Part shown: piece after piece, positions 36,796 through 45,330 of the stretch
Position numbering within the stretch: the stretch's first letter is position 1
Layout of the letters: every line of letters begins with the position of its first letter
Assembly (NCBI GenBank): GCA_022562275.1
Contig: JADFPP010000021.1
Span: forward strand, 1-47,021
Source of the DNA: Bacteroidota bacterium
GTDB taxonomy: Bacteria; Bacteroidota; Ignavibacteria; Ignavibacteriales; Ignavibacteriaceae
Direction: 5' to 3'
Length of the DNA: 47,021 nucleotides
Program-made: the position numbers and the translations under genes
The notes under the pieces: model-generated
What the model was told of the DNA's origin: nothing
Seen by the model: the letters and a program-made list of their open reading frames with translations, nothing else
Database searches by the model: none

Positions 36796-37301
36796 TGCGT
36801 AATAATTTAATTCTTATTTATCTGCTGGTATTTGTTGCTATATTAATTTTTCTACGTGCTTTGGGAGTAATTTATATTAGTAATGATGAGCTATTGGGAT
36901 ACGTATTAATTATTTATGGCTTAAGCTTGTTCTATTCCTCATTTATCAGTGGTCGGAAAATTTTTCTTTTTATTGGTTCAACAACATTTTTAATAGGAAT
37001 AATATTTTTCTTATTAAGTAATTTTCAATTTCAAAATACCCACGATTTTATATTGCCTGCCGTAATCTTTATTCTATCAATTAGTTCGTTCATGGTTTAT
37101 TTATCTGATACAACTCAGAAAATATCAGTGTACATCGCAATAATCCTATGCGCTCTGGGTGTTGGAGAAATGGTTCTTATAAGTAAAAATACAATTGTTG
37201 GCTATTTTGCAAACATCGTTTTTATTACTGAAATTTACTGGCCGATGTTAATTATATTAATCGTAGTTGTTATACTTGTAAATAAAAATTCCAAACAATA
37301 G
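36795..37301 (+). CDS. Small multi-pass membrane protein
   Basis: A 168-residue hydrophobic protein with about six membrane helices (roughly 5-27, 33-52, 56-75, 84-104, 111-130, 140-164), short loops and a basic C-terminus. The stacked-helix pattern recalls the LiaI/LiaF-type (DUF5668-like) membrane domains, but I see no decisive motif. It overlaps arginase by one base, so translation is coupled. Function unknown. Confidence 0.7.
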   Translation: MRNNLILIYLLVFVAILIFLRALGVIYISNDELLGYVLIIYGLSLFYSSFISGRKIFLFIGSTTFLIGIIFFLLSNFQFQNTHDFILPAVIFILSISSFMVYLSDTTQKISVYIAIILCALGVGEMVLISKNTIVGYFANIVFITEIYWPMLIILIVVVILVNKNSKQ

Positions 37302-37344
37302 TTATATTTTAAGGTAGGGGGATAATTGAGCAGTTACAGATTCA

Positions 37345-38112
37345 CTAAGCGTTACTAAAATTATTTGAATATACCTTGTCGTTAATTACCTCTGAGCTGA
37401 TTTGCCGTTTTAAATTTTCAATCTCATTCTTGTTAGATTCTATATCCGAAGAAAACTTGAAATAAATAAATATTAATAAGAAAAGGGTAATTAAAAGAAA
37501 TGTGACGGCAGCTATTAGGAACAGTTTATTTTTATTTCTCCCATCAAGATTTTCGCCGACCGGAATTTTCGAACTGTAGTTTTTAACCGGTTTTTCCTTA
37601 AATTCTTTCTTAACAATACTAACCGGGGGTTTTTTTTTCGGTTTGTCCGTTTGAGTCGTAAACGTTTCTTTATTTAAGTTCTCAAAGCCGGGTAGAGGTA
37701 TTTCAGACGCTTTACGTTTCTTAAAGGAGATTGAATCTGCCATATCTTTTTTCTCAGCGGCAACTTCTTTAAGGTTGGGAATTTCTTGCGATTCAACATC
37801 TTTATCTTCTTCTAATTCTTCAATTACTATTCCCTCATCCGATTCATCCTCTTTAACAGATTTTTCTTCAGACGTTAACTTTTCGTTAAGGTCATAGAGT
37901 ATTTTTGAAACTTTATCTTTTACTTCCTGATCCGGTATTTCTATTTCAAGCAGAGCCGGCATGCACGAAACGATCTTTTGATAAGATCCGTATTCTTTCC
38001 AGGGAAAGTTTTCATCTTCATTCGTACATTTTATAAAAATCTCATCTTCTTCCGGGTCCAAACATCCTAATGCTTTTGCCTGAAGTAAATCCTTTACTTG
38101 CAAACCACTCAC
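37345..38112 (-). CDS. Putative anti-sigma factor with one membrane helix
   Basis: Follows the ECF sigma gene. The frame is open to a TTG at 38133, but GTG at 38112 has a perfect AGGAGA 8 nt upstream and starts just after the sigma stop, so I prefer it (255 aa). The N-terminal ~75 residues (DLLQAKALGCLDPEEDEIFI...) match the anti-sigma-like pattern seen in Bacteroidota, without the classical HxxxCxxC zinc motif. A very acidic then basic low-complexity linker (about 75-195) leads to one membrane helix (about 197-219) and a short outer tail of about 36 residues. The small outside domain is unusual for a signal receiver. Role inferred from position and topology. Confidence 0.72.
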   Translation of the reverse strand: MSGLQVKDLLQAKALGCLDPEEDEIFIKCTNEDENFPWKEYGSYQKIVSCMPALLEIEIPDQEVKDKVSKILYDLNEKLTSEEKSVKEDESDEGIVIEELEEDKDVESQEIPNLKEVAAEKKDMADSISFKKRKASEIPLPGFENLNKETFTTQTDKPKKKPPVSIVKKEFKEKPVKNYSSKIPVGENLDGRNKNKLFLIAAVTFLLITLFLLIFIYFKFSSDIESNKNEIENLKRQISSEVINDKVYSNNFSNA

Positions 38113-38116
38113 AACA

Positions 38117-38695
38117 TTATTCTCCTGATACAAAGTTTATTTTTAAGTTTGATAATGCCACTTGAATTTTTGACTTTACAGTAGTCAGTGGAATATTTAA
38201 CTCACTGGCAATTTCACCTTGAGTTTTCCCATCATAAAACGCCATATTTATCACATATTTTTGTGCCTCAGTTAATTTATTCATTGCCCCTTCAAATTTC
38301 TCCTTTTCTGCTTGTACTTTGGTCAATTCAACAGGATCAATAGATTTTGATATTTTGGGAATGATAATTTCATCTTCAAAATCATCAGAATATTCGGGTA
38401 GCTCTTTCAATTTTGAATCTCTTATTTTTCTGTCCACAGCTTTATTTCGTGCGAGTATAATCAACCATGTATAAAGATTTTCATTTGATAATTCAAAGTG
38501 TTTGCTTTTTTTCCATAGAATAACAAAGATATCTGCCAAAACCTCTTCAGCAACAGTTTGGTCTGGAACAATCTTTCTGATGAGGGTATACAAAATAGGT
38601 GAATAACGATCGTATAATTCTTCTAAAGCCTTGGAATCATATTCCTTAATTTTATGCATAATCTGACTATCCGTAATTATTTTATTGTCTTCCAA
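38117..38695 (-). CDS. ECF-type RNA polymerase sigma factor
   Basis: A 192-residue sigma-70-family ECF factor. Region 2 (about 20-95) has LEELYDRYSPILYTLIRKI, AEEVLADIFVILWKK and YTWLIILARNKAVDRKI. Region 4 (about 130-185) has LTEAQKYVINMAFYDGKTQGEIASELNIPLTTVKSKIQ, a clear helix-turn-helix for the -35 box. It begins at TTG 38695 with AAGGAC upstream. The anti-sigma candidate follows immediately, so the pair probably answers an envelope signal. Confidence 0.94.
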   Translation of the reverse strand: MEDNKIITDSQIMHKIKEYDSKALEELYDRYSPILYTLIRKIVPDQTVAEEVLADIFVILWKKSKHFELSNENLYTWLIILARNKAVDRKIRDSKLKELPEYSDDFEDEIIIPKISKSIDPVELTKVQAEKEKFEGAMNKLTEAQKYVINMAFYDGKTQGEIASELNIPLTTVKSKIQVALSNLKINFVSGE

Positions 38696-38877
38696 GTCTG
38701 TAAGTCCTTATTAATTCTTCATTTATTTGAATACTAAAATTACACCTGCAACTTAATAAAATCAATTATGTTTTAACTAATCGAAACTACAGATTTAGAT
38801 TGAAAGTATCTGAAAAATCAACAATTCTTATTTTATTCAAGGTTTATCCTACATTTATTATCTTTATGGATTGATAA

Positions 38878-41481
38878 ATGAAAATTGTAACGGAAATGAC
38901 ATCTACGGAAATAAGGGATCAATTTCTTAAATTTTTTGAAAAAAAAGAACATAAGTTAGTACCCGGTGCGCCGGTTGTACCATTCGACGACCCAACATTA
39001 TTGTTTACAAATGCAGGTATGATTCAATTTAAAGATGTGTTTCTTGGGAAGGGAACGCGCGAGTATTCGCGTGCAGCAGATACACAAAAGTGTATACGCG
39101 TCAGCGGTAAGCATAACGACCTGGAAGAAGTAGGATATGATACTTATCATCACACTTTTTTTGAAATGCTTGGTAACTGGTCTTTTGGTGATTACTATAA
39201 AAAGGAGGCTATTGGCTGGGCATGGGAATTATTAACCGGTGTTTGGAAACTACCCAAGGAAAGACTTTGGGCAACTATACATAATGATGACGATGAATCT
39301 TATAGCCTATGGAAATCTGAAACAGATATTGATCCCAAACACATTTTGCGATTTGGTGAAAAAGATAATTTTTGGGAAATGGGTGAAACAGGACCGTGCG
39401 GACCGTGTTCTGAAATTCATATCAATACGGGGGATGATTATGATAATCCAAAATGGGTAAATGCCGGCGCTCCGGAATGCATCGAACTGTGGAACCTTGT
39501 GTTTATTCAATATGATAAAGATGAAAAAGGAAACCTTCACGATCTTCCGATGAAACACATCGACACAGGAATGGGATTTGAAAGAATGTGTGCGGTTTTA
39601 CAAAATAAAAAATCAAATTACGATACTGATGTTTTTTCTCCATTGATTGAACAAGTAGTAAAGCTGTCGGGAATAAAAAACGATTCGGAAGAAAATAAAA
39701 TTCCGATGCGCGTAATTGCTGATCACATCCGCACTCTTACATTTGCCATTGCAGACGGTGCTGTGCCTGGTAACGAAGGCAGGGGATATGTTTTAAGAAG
39801 AATATTAAGAAGAGCAGCACGCTACGGCAGAAAATTAAATTTGAACGACCCTTTTCTTTACAAGCTTGTTGATACACTTGTTAATACAATGGGAGATGTG
39901 TTCCCCGAAATAAGAGATAAAAAGAACTATGTGAAAAAAATTATTAAAGCCGAAGAAGAAAGCTTTAATGCTACACTTGACAGAGGAATAGAATTATTTG
40001 GAGAAATTATAAATCAATTGGAGAGAGAAAAAACGAAAGAAATTGCCGGCAATGAGGTATTTAAATTATACGATACCTATGGTTTCCCTGCTGATTTAAC
40101 AAACGTTATGGCTCAGGAAAAAGGTTTTACAATTGATGAGGAGGGTTTTAATAAATTAATGACTGAACAAAAAGATAGGGCAAGGAATGCATCAAAAGAT
40201 AAGTTATCTTCAATAAATATCTCTCTAAAAGATCTCACCTCCTTTGATTTATCTGATGACAAAGCAACTGCGTTTACGGGTTATGATGAGTTCAAATCAA
40301 AAGCAAAAATAACCGGACATAAAAATGAACGGGATACTGATCTAATAATATTAGACCGCTCACCGTTTTACGTTGAAGCCGGCGGACAGGTTGATGACAT
40401 TGGAAAAATTCAGGTAGATGCAGATTTGTTAGATGTGGTTGATGTGACAAGAATTGAAAATAAAACTATCCATATAGTTCAAAATGCAACTGAAGGAATA
40501 ATTGCTGCAGGCAAAACAGTGATTGCCGAAATTGATGAATTACGCCGCTGGGATATAATGCGCAATCACACTGCAACACATTTTTTACACGCCGCTTTAA
40601 GAAAAGTGCTTGGAACTCATGTTCATCAGGCGGGTTCGTATGTTGGTCCGGATCATTTACGATTTGATTTCACTCACTTCGCAAAACTTGCTGCTGAAGA
40701 AATACGCGATATTGAAGCATTGGTTAACGATGAATTGCGAAGAAATTACGCTTTACAACATCATCGGGATATCCCATTTGATAAAGCAAAGAAGATGGGG
40801 GCACTGATGTTTTTCGGGGATAAGTATGGAGATAAAGTTAATGTTGTTCAGTATGGTGATTTTACAATGGAATTCTGCGGCGGCACACATGTTAAAAATT
40901 CATCCGAAATTGGATTGTTTAAAATTGTAAGTGAATCATCAATTGCCAGCGGAGTTAGAAGAATTGAAGCTGTTACAGGTGCCGGAGTTGAAAAATATAT
41001 TAAAAATCAACTTAGCATAGTTAAGCAAAGTAACGAGCGTATTGAAGAACTTTTTGATGTGAAAAAGAAACTTGAGAAAGAAATGGCGGAACTCAAGATG
41101 AAAGATAAGCTTGGACAATTGGATCACATTCTGGCGCTATCTTCTAAGGTTAAAAATATAAAAATTTATAAGGGGAAAGTTATTGCTGACAACATAGATG
41201 AACTAAAATCATTTGGTGATGTGCTGAGGGAAAAAATGGAAAGCGGTGTTGGTGTGCTGGTTGCACAGATTGATGATAAAGTTGGTATTGTTACGGTTGT
41301 TTCAGATGATTTGATAAAAGAGAAAAAACTTAATGCGGGGAAAATAGTTGGCATGCTTGCTAAACTAATCGGCGGCGGCGGCGGCGGAAGGGCGCACCTG
41401 GCAACTGCCGGTGGAAAAAACATTGAGCAAATACCTGCCGCAATTGGTAAAGTGGAAGAGGTTGTAAGTAGTTTAATTTAA
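38878..41481 (+). CDS. alaS: Alanyl-tRNA synthetase
   Basis: Charges tRNA-Ala. The class II catalytic domain starts IRDQFLKFFEKKEHKLVPGAPVVP, with LLFTNAGMIQFKDVFLG and GPCGPCSEIH. The editing domain has the zinc motif HTATHFLH plus FCGGTH. The C-terminal C-Ala domain ends in a glycine run (IGGGGGGRAHLATAGG). The length of 867 aa is normal. ATG at 38878 gives seven residues before a second in-frame ATG at 38899, which is closer to the usual start. Confidence 0.97.
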   Translation: MKIVTEMTSTEIRDQFLKFFEKKEHKLVPGAPVVPFDDPTLLFTNAGMIQFKDVFLGKGTREYSRAADTQKCIRVSGKHNDLEEVGYDTYHHTFFEMLGNWSFGDYYKKEAIGWAWELLTGVWKLPKERLWATIHNDDDESYSLWKSETDIDPKHILRFGEKDNFWEMGETGPCGPCSEIHINTGDDYDNPKWVNAGAPECIELWNLVFIQYDKDEKGNLHDLPMKHIDTGMGFERMCAVLQNKKSNYDTDVFSPLIEQVVKLSGIKNDSEENKIPMRVIADHIRTLTFAIADGAVPGNEGRGYVLRRILRRAARYGRKLNLNDPFLYKLVDTLVNTMGDVFPEIRDKKNYVKKIIKAEEESFNATLDRGIELFGEIINQLEREKTKEIAGNEVFKLYDTYGFPADLTNVMAQEKGFTIDEEGFNKLMTEQKDRARNASKDKLSSINISLKDLTSFDLSDDKATAFTGYDEFKSKAKITGHKNERDTDLIILDRSPFYVEAGGQVDDIGKIQVDADLLDVVDVTRIENKTIHIVQNATEGIIAAGKTVIAEIDELRRWDIMRNHTATHFLHAALRKVLGTHVHQAGSYVGPDHLRFDFTHFAKLAAEEIRDIEALVNDELRRNYALQHHRDIPFDKAKKMGALMFFGDKYGDKVNVVQYGDFTMEFCGGTHVKNSSEIGLFKIVSESSIASGVRRIEAVTGAGVEKYIKNQLSIVKQSNERIEELFDVKKKLEKEMAELKMKDKLGQLDHILALSSKVKNIKIYKGKVIADNIDELKSFGDVLREKMESGVGVLVAQIDDKVGIVTVVSDDLIKEKKLNAGKIVGMLAKLIGGGGGGRAHLATAGGKNIEQIPAAIGKVEEVVSSLI

Positions 41482-41500
41482 TTATTTGTACTTTTTTCTT

Positions 41501-41540
41501 TTTACCACTTAGACACTAAGAACACGCAGATACACTGAGA
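41501..41540 (+). repeat. Left CACTAAG-type repeat arm
   Basis: Reads ACCACTTAGA, CACTAAGAA, CACGCAGATA, CACTGAGA: four degenerate units of 8-10 bp. It is inverted with respect to 41977-42015. Confidence 0.7.
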
Positions 41541-41549
41541 ATATATTTA

Positions 41550-41963
41550 ATGATATTGACACAAAAATATATCAATAACTTATCATATCAAATTGTGGGC
41601 TGCGCGATTGAAGTTCATAAATATTTAGGCCCGGGATTACTGGAATCGGTTTATGAATCTTGCCTCGTGGAAGAAATGATTGAGCAAGGACTTCCCTTTG
41701 AAAGGCAGGTTCAAGTTCCGATAAATTATAAGGGTAAAGACTTAGGAAGTAATCTAATCCTTGACTTAGTAGTTAAGGATCTCATTATTGTTGAACTTAA
41801 GGCAGTAGAACAGATGATACCGGTTTTTAAGGCACAACTTCTTTCGTACTTAAAATTAACAGGGAAACCAAAAGGATTATTAATAAACTTTAATTGTGAA
41901 AATATAACTAAGCAACTTGTTCCATTAGTTACTTCAGAATTTTCTAAATTACCAGTGGAATAA
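41550..41963 (+). CDS. GxxExxY family protein, PD-(D/E)XK nuclease-like
   Basis: A 137-residue member of the GxxExxY family, named for the motif GLLESVY seen here after VHKYLGPG. The family is placed in the PD-(D/E)XK nuclease superfamily; the candidate active-site strand pair is LILDLVV and IIVELKA (D...ExK). The rest follows the family pattern (FERQVQVPINYKG, AQLLSYLKLTGKPKGLLINFN). ATG at 41550 lies ten bases after the left repeat arm. No enzymatic activity is established for the family. Its position within paired repeats suggests it travels as a unit. Confidence 0.9.
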   Translation: MILTQKYINNLSYQIVGCAIEVHKYLGPGLLESVYESCLVEEMIEQGLPFERQVQVPINYKGKDLGSNLILDLVVKDLIIVELKAVEQMIPVFKAQLLSYLKLTGKPKGLLINFNCENITKQLVPLVTSEFSKLPVE

Positions 41964-41976
41964 ATATTGTAATTTA

Positions 41977-42015
41977 CTAAGTGTTACTTAGTGCTCTAAG
42001 TGTCTTAGTGGTAAA
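41977..42015 (-). repeat. Right CACTAAG-type repeat arm
   Basis: On the minus strand it reads ACCACTAAGA, CACTTAGAG, CACTAAGTAA, CACTTAG, in register with the left arm at 41501-41540. It ends 11 bp before the radA ATG and therefore forms radA's 5' leader. Confidence 0.7.
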
Positions 42016-42026
42016 TTTCCTTTCAA

Positions 42027-43376
42027 ATGAGTAAGACAAGAATAAAATACATCTGTTCAAAATGCGGCTATGAATCACTGAAATGGCTTGGTAAATGCCC
42101 TGAATGTGATGATTGGAATACCTTTACAGAAGAGATAATCGAAACATCTAAAAGAAGAATTACAACAGCAAAAACCAAGGTTTCAGTTGCAAAACTTGAT
42201 GAGATATCTGCTGATAAAAAGGAAAGAATAAAAACCGGAATTGCGGAATTTGACAGAGTGTTAGGCGGAGGTCTTATGCCCGGTTCGGTAATTCTTCTTG
42301 TTGGTGATCCCGGAATTGGAAAATCCACTTTGGCAATGCAGGCGGTAGCACAAGTAAGTGAAAAAGTTTTATACGTAACCGGTGAAGAATCTGATGCACA
42401 GATCAAACTACGGGCATCAAGATTAAAATTAGTTCCTGATGATTTTTTTGTATTTCCCGAAACAGATTTGGGGCATATTATAGCAGCAATAAATAATGTT
42501 TCCCCTGCAGTCGTTGTGATTGACTCTATTCAAACTATTTACAGACCCGAACTTGAGAACTCTCCCGGGACAATAACACAAATAAGAGAATGCACATCTT
42601 TACTGATGGAAGAAGCTAAGAGAAAACATTTTAGTGTTATCATCATCGGGCATGTTACTAAAGAAGGAATGGTTGCCGGACCAAAAATTCTTGAACACAT
42701 TGTAGATACTGTTATTCAATTTGAGGGTGATGCCCATCATTCATTGAGAATATTGCGTGCACAAAAGAACAGATTCGGAAGCACCAACGAGATTGGTGTT
42801 TTTGATATGCGGGAAGACGGCTTACATGAAGTACTAAATCCAAGTGAGTTATTTTTAAACGGAAGCGAAAGAAAAACACCCGGCTCAGCAGTTACATCGA
42901 GCATTGAAGGTACACGCCCTATTCTGCTGGAAGTACAGGCGCTTGTAACTACTTCCAATTACGGTTATCCGCAGCGTGTAACAACAGGATTCGATCAAAG
43001 GCGTCTTTCCATTCTTTTAGCTGTTTTGGAAAAGCGGGCAAAGATAAGAGTATCTGCTAATAATATTTTTGTAAATATGGCTGGAGGTGTGCGAATAAAC
43101 GAACCGGCTGTTGATCTGGCAGTTTGCTGCAGCATTGCTTCCAGTTTGTTTGATAAAGCAATTAACAACAAAACCGTAGTTGTTGGAGAAGTCGGGCTTG
43201 GTGGAGAAATAAGAACGGTAAACAATATTGAAAAAAGAATTCAGGAAGCAGAAAGGCTGGGTTTTAAAAGAGTAATTGTACCGGCGGGAAATTCTTCCGG
43301 AATATCTTCAACACCAAAAATTGAAATCACTTCAGTTGAAAACTTGACAGACGCAATAAAGATTCTGTTGGGTTAA
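42027..43376 (+). CDS. radA: DNA repair protein RadA
   Basis: RecA-like hexameric ATPase that drives branch migration in recombination. The N-terminal zinc finger has CSKC and CPEC. Walker A is GDPGIGKS (93-100), Walker B VVVIDSIQT, and the RadA-specific KNRFG motif is at 247-251. The C-terminal Lon-like domain includes RVSANNIFVNMAGG and VVGEVGLGGEIRTV. The length of 449 aa is normal. There is no clear ribosome-binding site; the leader derives from the GxxExxY repeat unit. Confidence 0.97.
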   Translation: MSKTRIKYICSKCGYESLKWLGKCPECDDWNTFTEEIIETSKRRITTAKTKVSVAKLDEISADKKERIKTGIAEFDRVLGGGLMPGSVILLVGDPGIGKSTLAMQAVAQVSEKVLYVTGEESDAQIKLRASRLKLVPDDFFVFPETDLGHIIAAINNVSPAVVVIDSIQTIYRPELENSPGTITQIRECTSLLMEEAKRKHFSVIIIGHVTKEGMVAGPKILEHIVDTVIQFEGDAHHSLRILRAQKNRFGSTNEIGVFDMREDGLHEVLNPSELFLNGSERKTPGSAVTSSIEGTRPILLEVQALVTTSNYGYPQRVTTGFDQRRLSILLAVLEKRAKIRVSANNIFVNMAGGVRINEPAVDLAVCCSIASSLFDKAINNKTVVVGEVGLGGEIRTVNNIEKRIQEAERLGFKRVIVPAGNSSGISSTPKIEITSVENLTDAIKILLG

Positions 43377-43638
43377 TCGATAATTTAATGCAATAATATG
43401 CAATCAATAATTACATGGTTACAGCTTAGGCAGAAAGGACGCAGTATCGGAAAGATTAAATTGACCGGATTACTTTATTTATGCCTGCGCTGACCGAACG
43501 TGATATTTTACATATTGCAGTGCTGTCCAATATAAATTGAAAACTGAAGATTTGTTTCGAATAATAAAATTTTTATTACATTAGAACTCATCCCTCCCAG
43601 GGAGTCCTTTGCCGAAGGCATTCCTTCAGAACGGACAA

Positions 43639-43661
43639 CCCTTCTCTTTCCAAGAGAAGGG
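43639..43661. repeat. Perfect 10-bp inverted repeat
   Basis: CCCTTCTCTT and AAGAGAAGGG are separated by TCC, followed by TTATTAAT. It could end the radA transcript, though it lies 263 bp after the stop and lacks a clean T run. Confidence 0.5.
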
Positions 43662-43691
43662 CTTATTAATAATGAGGTCTAATTGCTAACA

Positions 43692-43806
43692 ATCTGTCCC
43701 AACATGATCATTAATCGATTCATTGTCAATAATTCTCTCTCTTTTTAAGAGAGACCTGCCTAGCGCAGGCAGGGATTAGAGAGAGTTCTTTTTGTTTTGG
43801 ACAGAT
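43692..43806. repeat. Nested palindromic element before the RRM gene
   Basis: Outer arms ATCTGTCC (43692-43699) and GGACAGAT (43799-43806). Within them are CTCTCTC (from 43735) with GAGAGAG (to 43795), and the GC-rich core CTGCC-TAGC-GCAGGCAG (about 43756-43772). The nested-arm design resembles the element at 9675-9886. Confidence 0.5.
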
Positions 43807-43914
43807 GTGACATATTGCAACAAAATAAACTTTGTTCTAATAGGTAATTAATTTATCTTTTAGTCCGGTATTTATGCCGATGTTAATTTATAATTATTTT
43901 TTTGAGGTACTTTA

Positions 43915-44166
43915 GTGAGTAAAAAGCTTTTCGTGGGATCTCTCCCATGGGCAGTAAACGATGAAGCTTTGAAAGAGGCTTTTGCTACTTATGGTAACGT
44001 GATATCTGCCAATGTTGTTACTGATCGGCAAACCGGTCGATCGAGAGGTTTCGGATTTGTTGAGTTTGAAAACGACTCTGAAGCCGCTGCAGCTATCGAA
44101 GCATTGAACGGTTCCGAACTTGACGGACGGAATATCGTTGTAAATGAAGCAAAGCCAAAGAATTAA
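43915..44166 (+). CDS. RRM-type RNA-binding protein
   Basis: An 83-residue single RNA-recognition-motif protein, like the small Rbp proteins of cyanobacteria and Bacteroidota that are often cold-induced. RNP2 is LFVGSL (residues 5-10) and RNP1 RGFGFVEF (44-51), with the exposed aromatics intact; the fold ends at IVVNEAKP. It starts at GTG 43915 with GAGG 7 nt upstream. A strong terminator follows within 35 bp, so it is monocistronic. It is the last ordinary chromosomal gene before the cassette array. Confidence 0.94.
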   Translation: MSKKLFVGSLPWAVNDEALKEAFATYGNVISANVVTDRQTGRSRGFGFVEFENDSEAAAAIEALNGSELDGRNIVVNEAKPKN

Positions 44167-44197
44167 GTTCTTTCTTGGTTAGGTTGCAACTACTTAT

Positions 44198-44220
44198 AGC
44201 GCCCGACGGGGCGCTTTTTT
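44198..44220 (+). terminator. Rho-independent terminator after the RRM gene
   Basis: AGCGCCC (44198-44204) pairs with GGGCGCT (44209-44215) over a GACG loop, followed by a T6 tract. A very clear intrinsic terminator. Confidence 0.9.
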
Positions 44221-44346
44221 ATTTTAAATTACTTATAAACTTTGTAACGTATTGATTTACTTATATTTACCTATCTTATAATAACATTATAGTAACATTT
44301 TTTAATAAATACTTCTCTCAGATCATCTTAACAATTTTGAAAATAC

Positions 44347-44473
44347 TATAACGGGGGCGTTAAGCGCCCTCCGACTCTTAAAAGAATCGACTATTTCATT
44401 ATAGCCAACATTTTGCAATTTTCGCGCCGCTTACCCTCCGCCGGAGGCGGGTCGCTTGCACGCGGGGTTAGAC
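44347..44473 (-). other. attC-like site A
   Basis: About 127 bp with imperfectly complementary ends: TATAAC (44347-44352) and GTTAGAC (44467-44473; GTTRRRY). AAGCG (44362-44366) pairs with CGCTT (44453-44457), CCC with GGG (44449-44451), and GCGT with ACGC (44460-44463). T44452 is unpaired, and G44458 lies in a bulge. An extrahelical T and G on this arm are what folded attC sites show on their recombining strand, here the plus strand. The loop holds a CCTCCG/CGGAGG palindrome. Confidence 0.7.
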
Positions 44474-44486
44474 GCTCGCTGTTGGT

Positions 44487-45281
44487 CTACTGCGAAATAA
44501 ATGCTATAACCTCTTTCCACCAATGGAGTTCTGCAGCAACCGGCACTTCGTTATGTCTTACATCTTTAAACATCCACAGTCTCTTGTTTGCGGTTAATGA
44601 CTCATACAACCTTTTACCATGCTGCACTGGAACAACCTCATCGTTTTCGGCAAGAACGACAGCAATATTTCCATCAAATCTTTGAAGGTCATCAACACTG
44701 TTGTATTTGTCGAGAACTAACCAACGTGCTGGAAGGAACCAATAGTGTGTTTGAGCAAGATTGGGTAGCGAATCCCAGGCCAGAAACAGAATCACTCCTT
44801 TAATGGGGATATCAGATTTACTGAGAGCACTGCAAACGACCCCACTTCCAAGAGATTCGCCCCATAGGTACAGAGGCTCCCCAAACTCCTGATAGGCAAT
44901 CCTTATGGTTTCGAGCGCATCCTTTACCAATACATCCTCACTGGGTTGTCCAGATCGGCCTCCATAGCCAGGATATTCGGCTAAAATGACTCGCATATTT
45001 TGAATAGATAGCGCTTTGACATAGAAGCTGCGATGATAGGCTGCGCCTGCATTGCCATGAAATACGATGACGGTTCCCTTTGCGTCAAGCAGTTTTGCTT
45101 GACTGATAAATCCTTGAAATACTTCAAAAGAAGGCCAGTAGATTAAGCCTTCTTTGATTGCACGCTGTTCAGCCAACTTGATTTGAGACGGCAGATAGAG
45201 TAATTTCCGCTGAAATATAAAAACTATTGCGCACAAGGCTACATAGCCCAGCAATGTATATATCAATATTTTCCAAATCAT
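44487..45281 (-). CDS. Alpha/beta hydrolase (ABHD17/BEM46-like), cassette gene
   Basis: Serine hydrolase with an N-terminal membrane anchor (about residues 3-22). The core has the oxyanion motif FHGNAGA, the nucleophile elbow GESLG (Ser143), a late acid in AENDEVVP and the catalytic His in VRHNEVP. This is the BEM46/ABHD13-17 group; the substrate (thioester, lipid or peptide) is unknown. ATG 45281 has AAAGGA upstream; GTG 45308 is an alternative adding nine residues. The codon and base composition look less AT-rich than the neighbouring genes, suggesting transfer from another genome. The stop lies 14 bp before attC-like site A. Confidence 0.88.
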   Translation of the reverse strand: MIWKILIYTLLGYVALCAIVFIFQRKLLYLPSQIKLAEQRAIKEGLIYWPSFEVFQGFISQAKLLDAKGTVIVFHGNAGAAYHRSFYVKALSIQNMRVILAEYPGYGGRSGQPSEDVLVKDALETIRIAYQEFGEPLYLWGESLGSGVVCSALSKSDIPIKGVILFLAWDSLPNLAQTHYWFLPARWLVLDKYNSVDDLQRFDGNIAVVLAENDEVVPVQHGKRLYESLTANKRLWMFKDVRHNEVPVAAELHWWKEVIAFISQ

Positions 45282-45330
45282 TTGAGTAACAATTCCTTTC
45301 GATTGCACGAGAGTAAAATTTTAGGGAGCG

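Larger units (their letters stand above)
41501..42015. mobile_element. GxxExxY nuclease-like unit flanked by CACTAAG inverted repeats
   Basis: Two imperfect, oppositely oriented repeats bound a single gene. The left arm is 41501-41540 (beginning TTTACCACTTAGACACTAAG); the right arm is 41977-42015, the reverse complement of a similar sequence. Each arm consists of about four copies of a 9-10 bp unit close to CACTAAGAN. The unit fills the alaS-radA gap, starting 20 bp after alaS and ending 11 bp before radA. GxxExxY genes with such flanks look like self-contained insertions, though no transposase or target duplication is seen. The mobile nature is inferred. Confidence 0.6.
43377..43914. other. 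538-bp gene-free gap with several hairpins
   Basis: No credible gene on either strand. It holds a CTCCC/GGGAG stretch near 43597, the perfect 10-bp stem CCCTTCTCTT/AAGAGAAGGG (43639-43661), and a nested structure from 43692 to 43806. In that structure ATCTGTCC pairs with GGACAGAT around CTCTCTC...GAGAGAG and an inner CCTGCC...GGCAGG. ACATATTGCA occurs directly repeated near 43510 and 43811. It looks like a landing zone for palindromic repeats. The last ~60 bp include TTATCTTTTAG, a possible promoter for the RRM gene. Confidence 0.6.

Noticed and set aside
41501-42015. CRISPR array at the CACTAAG repeats
   Set aside because: The repeated unit is only 9-10 bp, is degenerate, has no spacers, and is arranged as mirrored arms around a gene; no cas genes are present.
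43457-43560. Short reading frames after radA
   Set aside because: No ribosome-binding site, no family resemblance and AT-rich composition; treated as non-coding.
44167-44346. A further cassette to the left of attC-like site A
   Set aside because: A TTATAGTA at 44287 resembles the expected end, but a cassette of about 60 bp with no gene is implausible; the RRM terminator marks ordinary chromosome.
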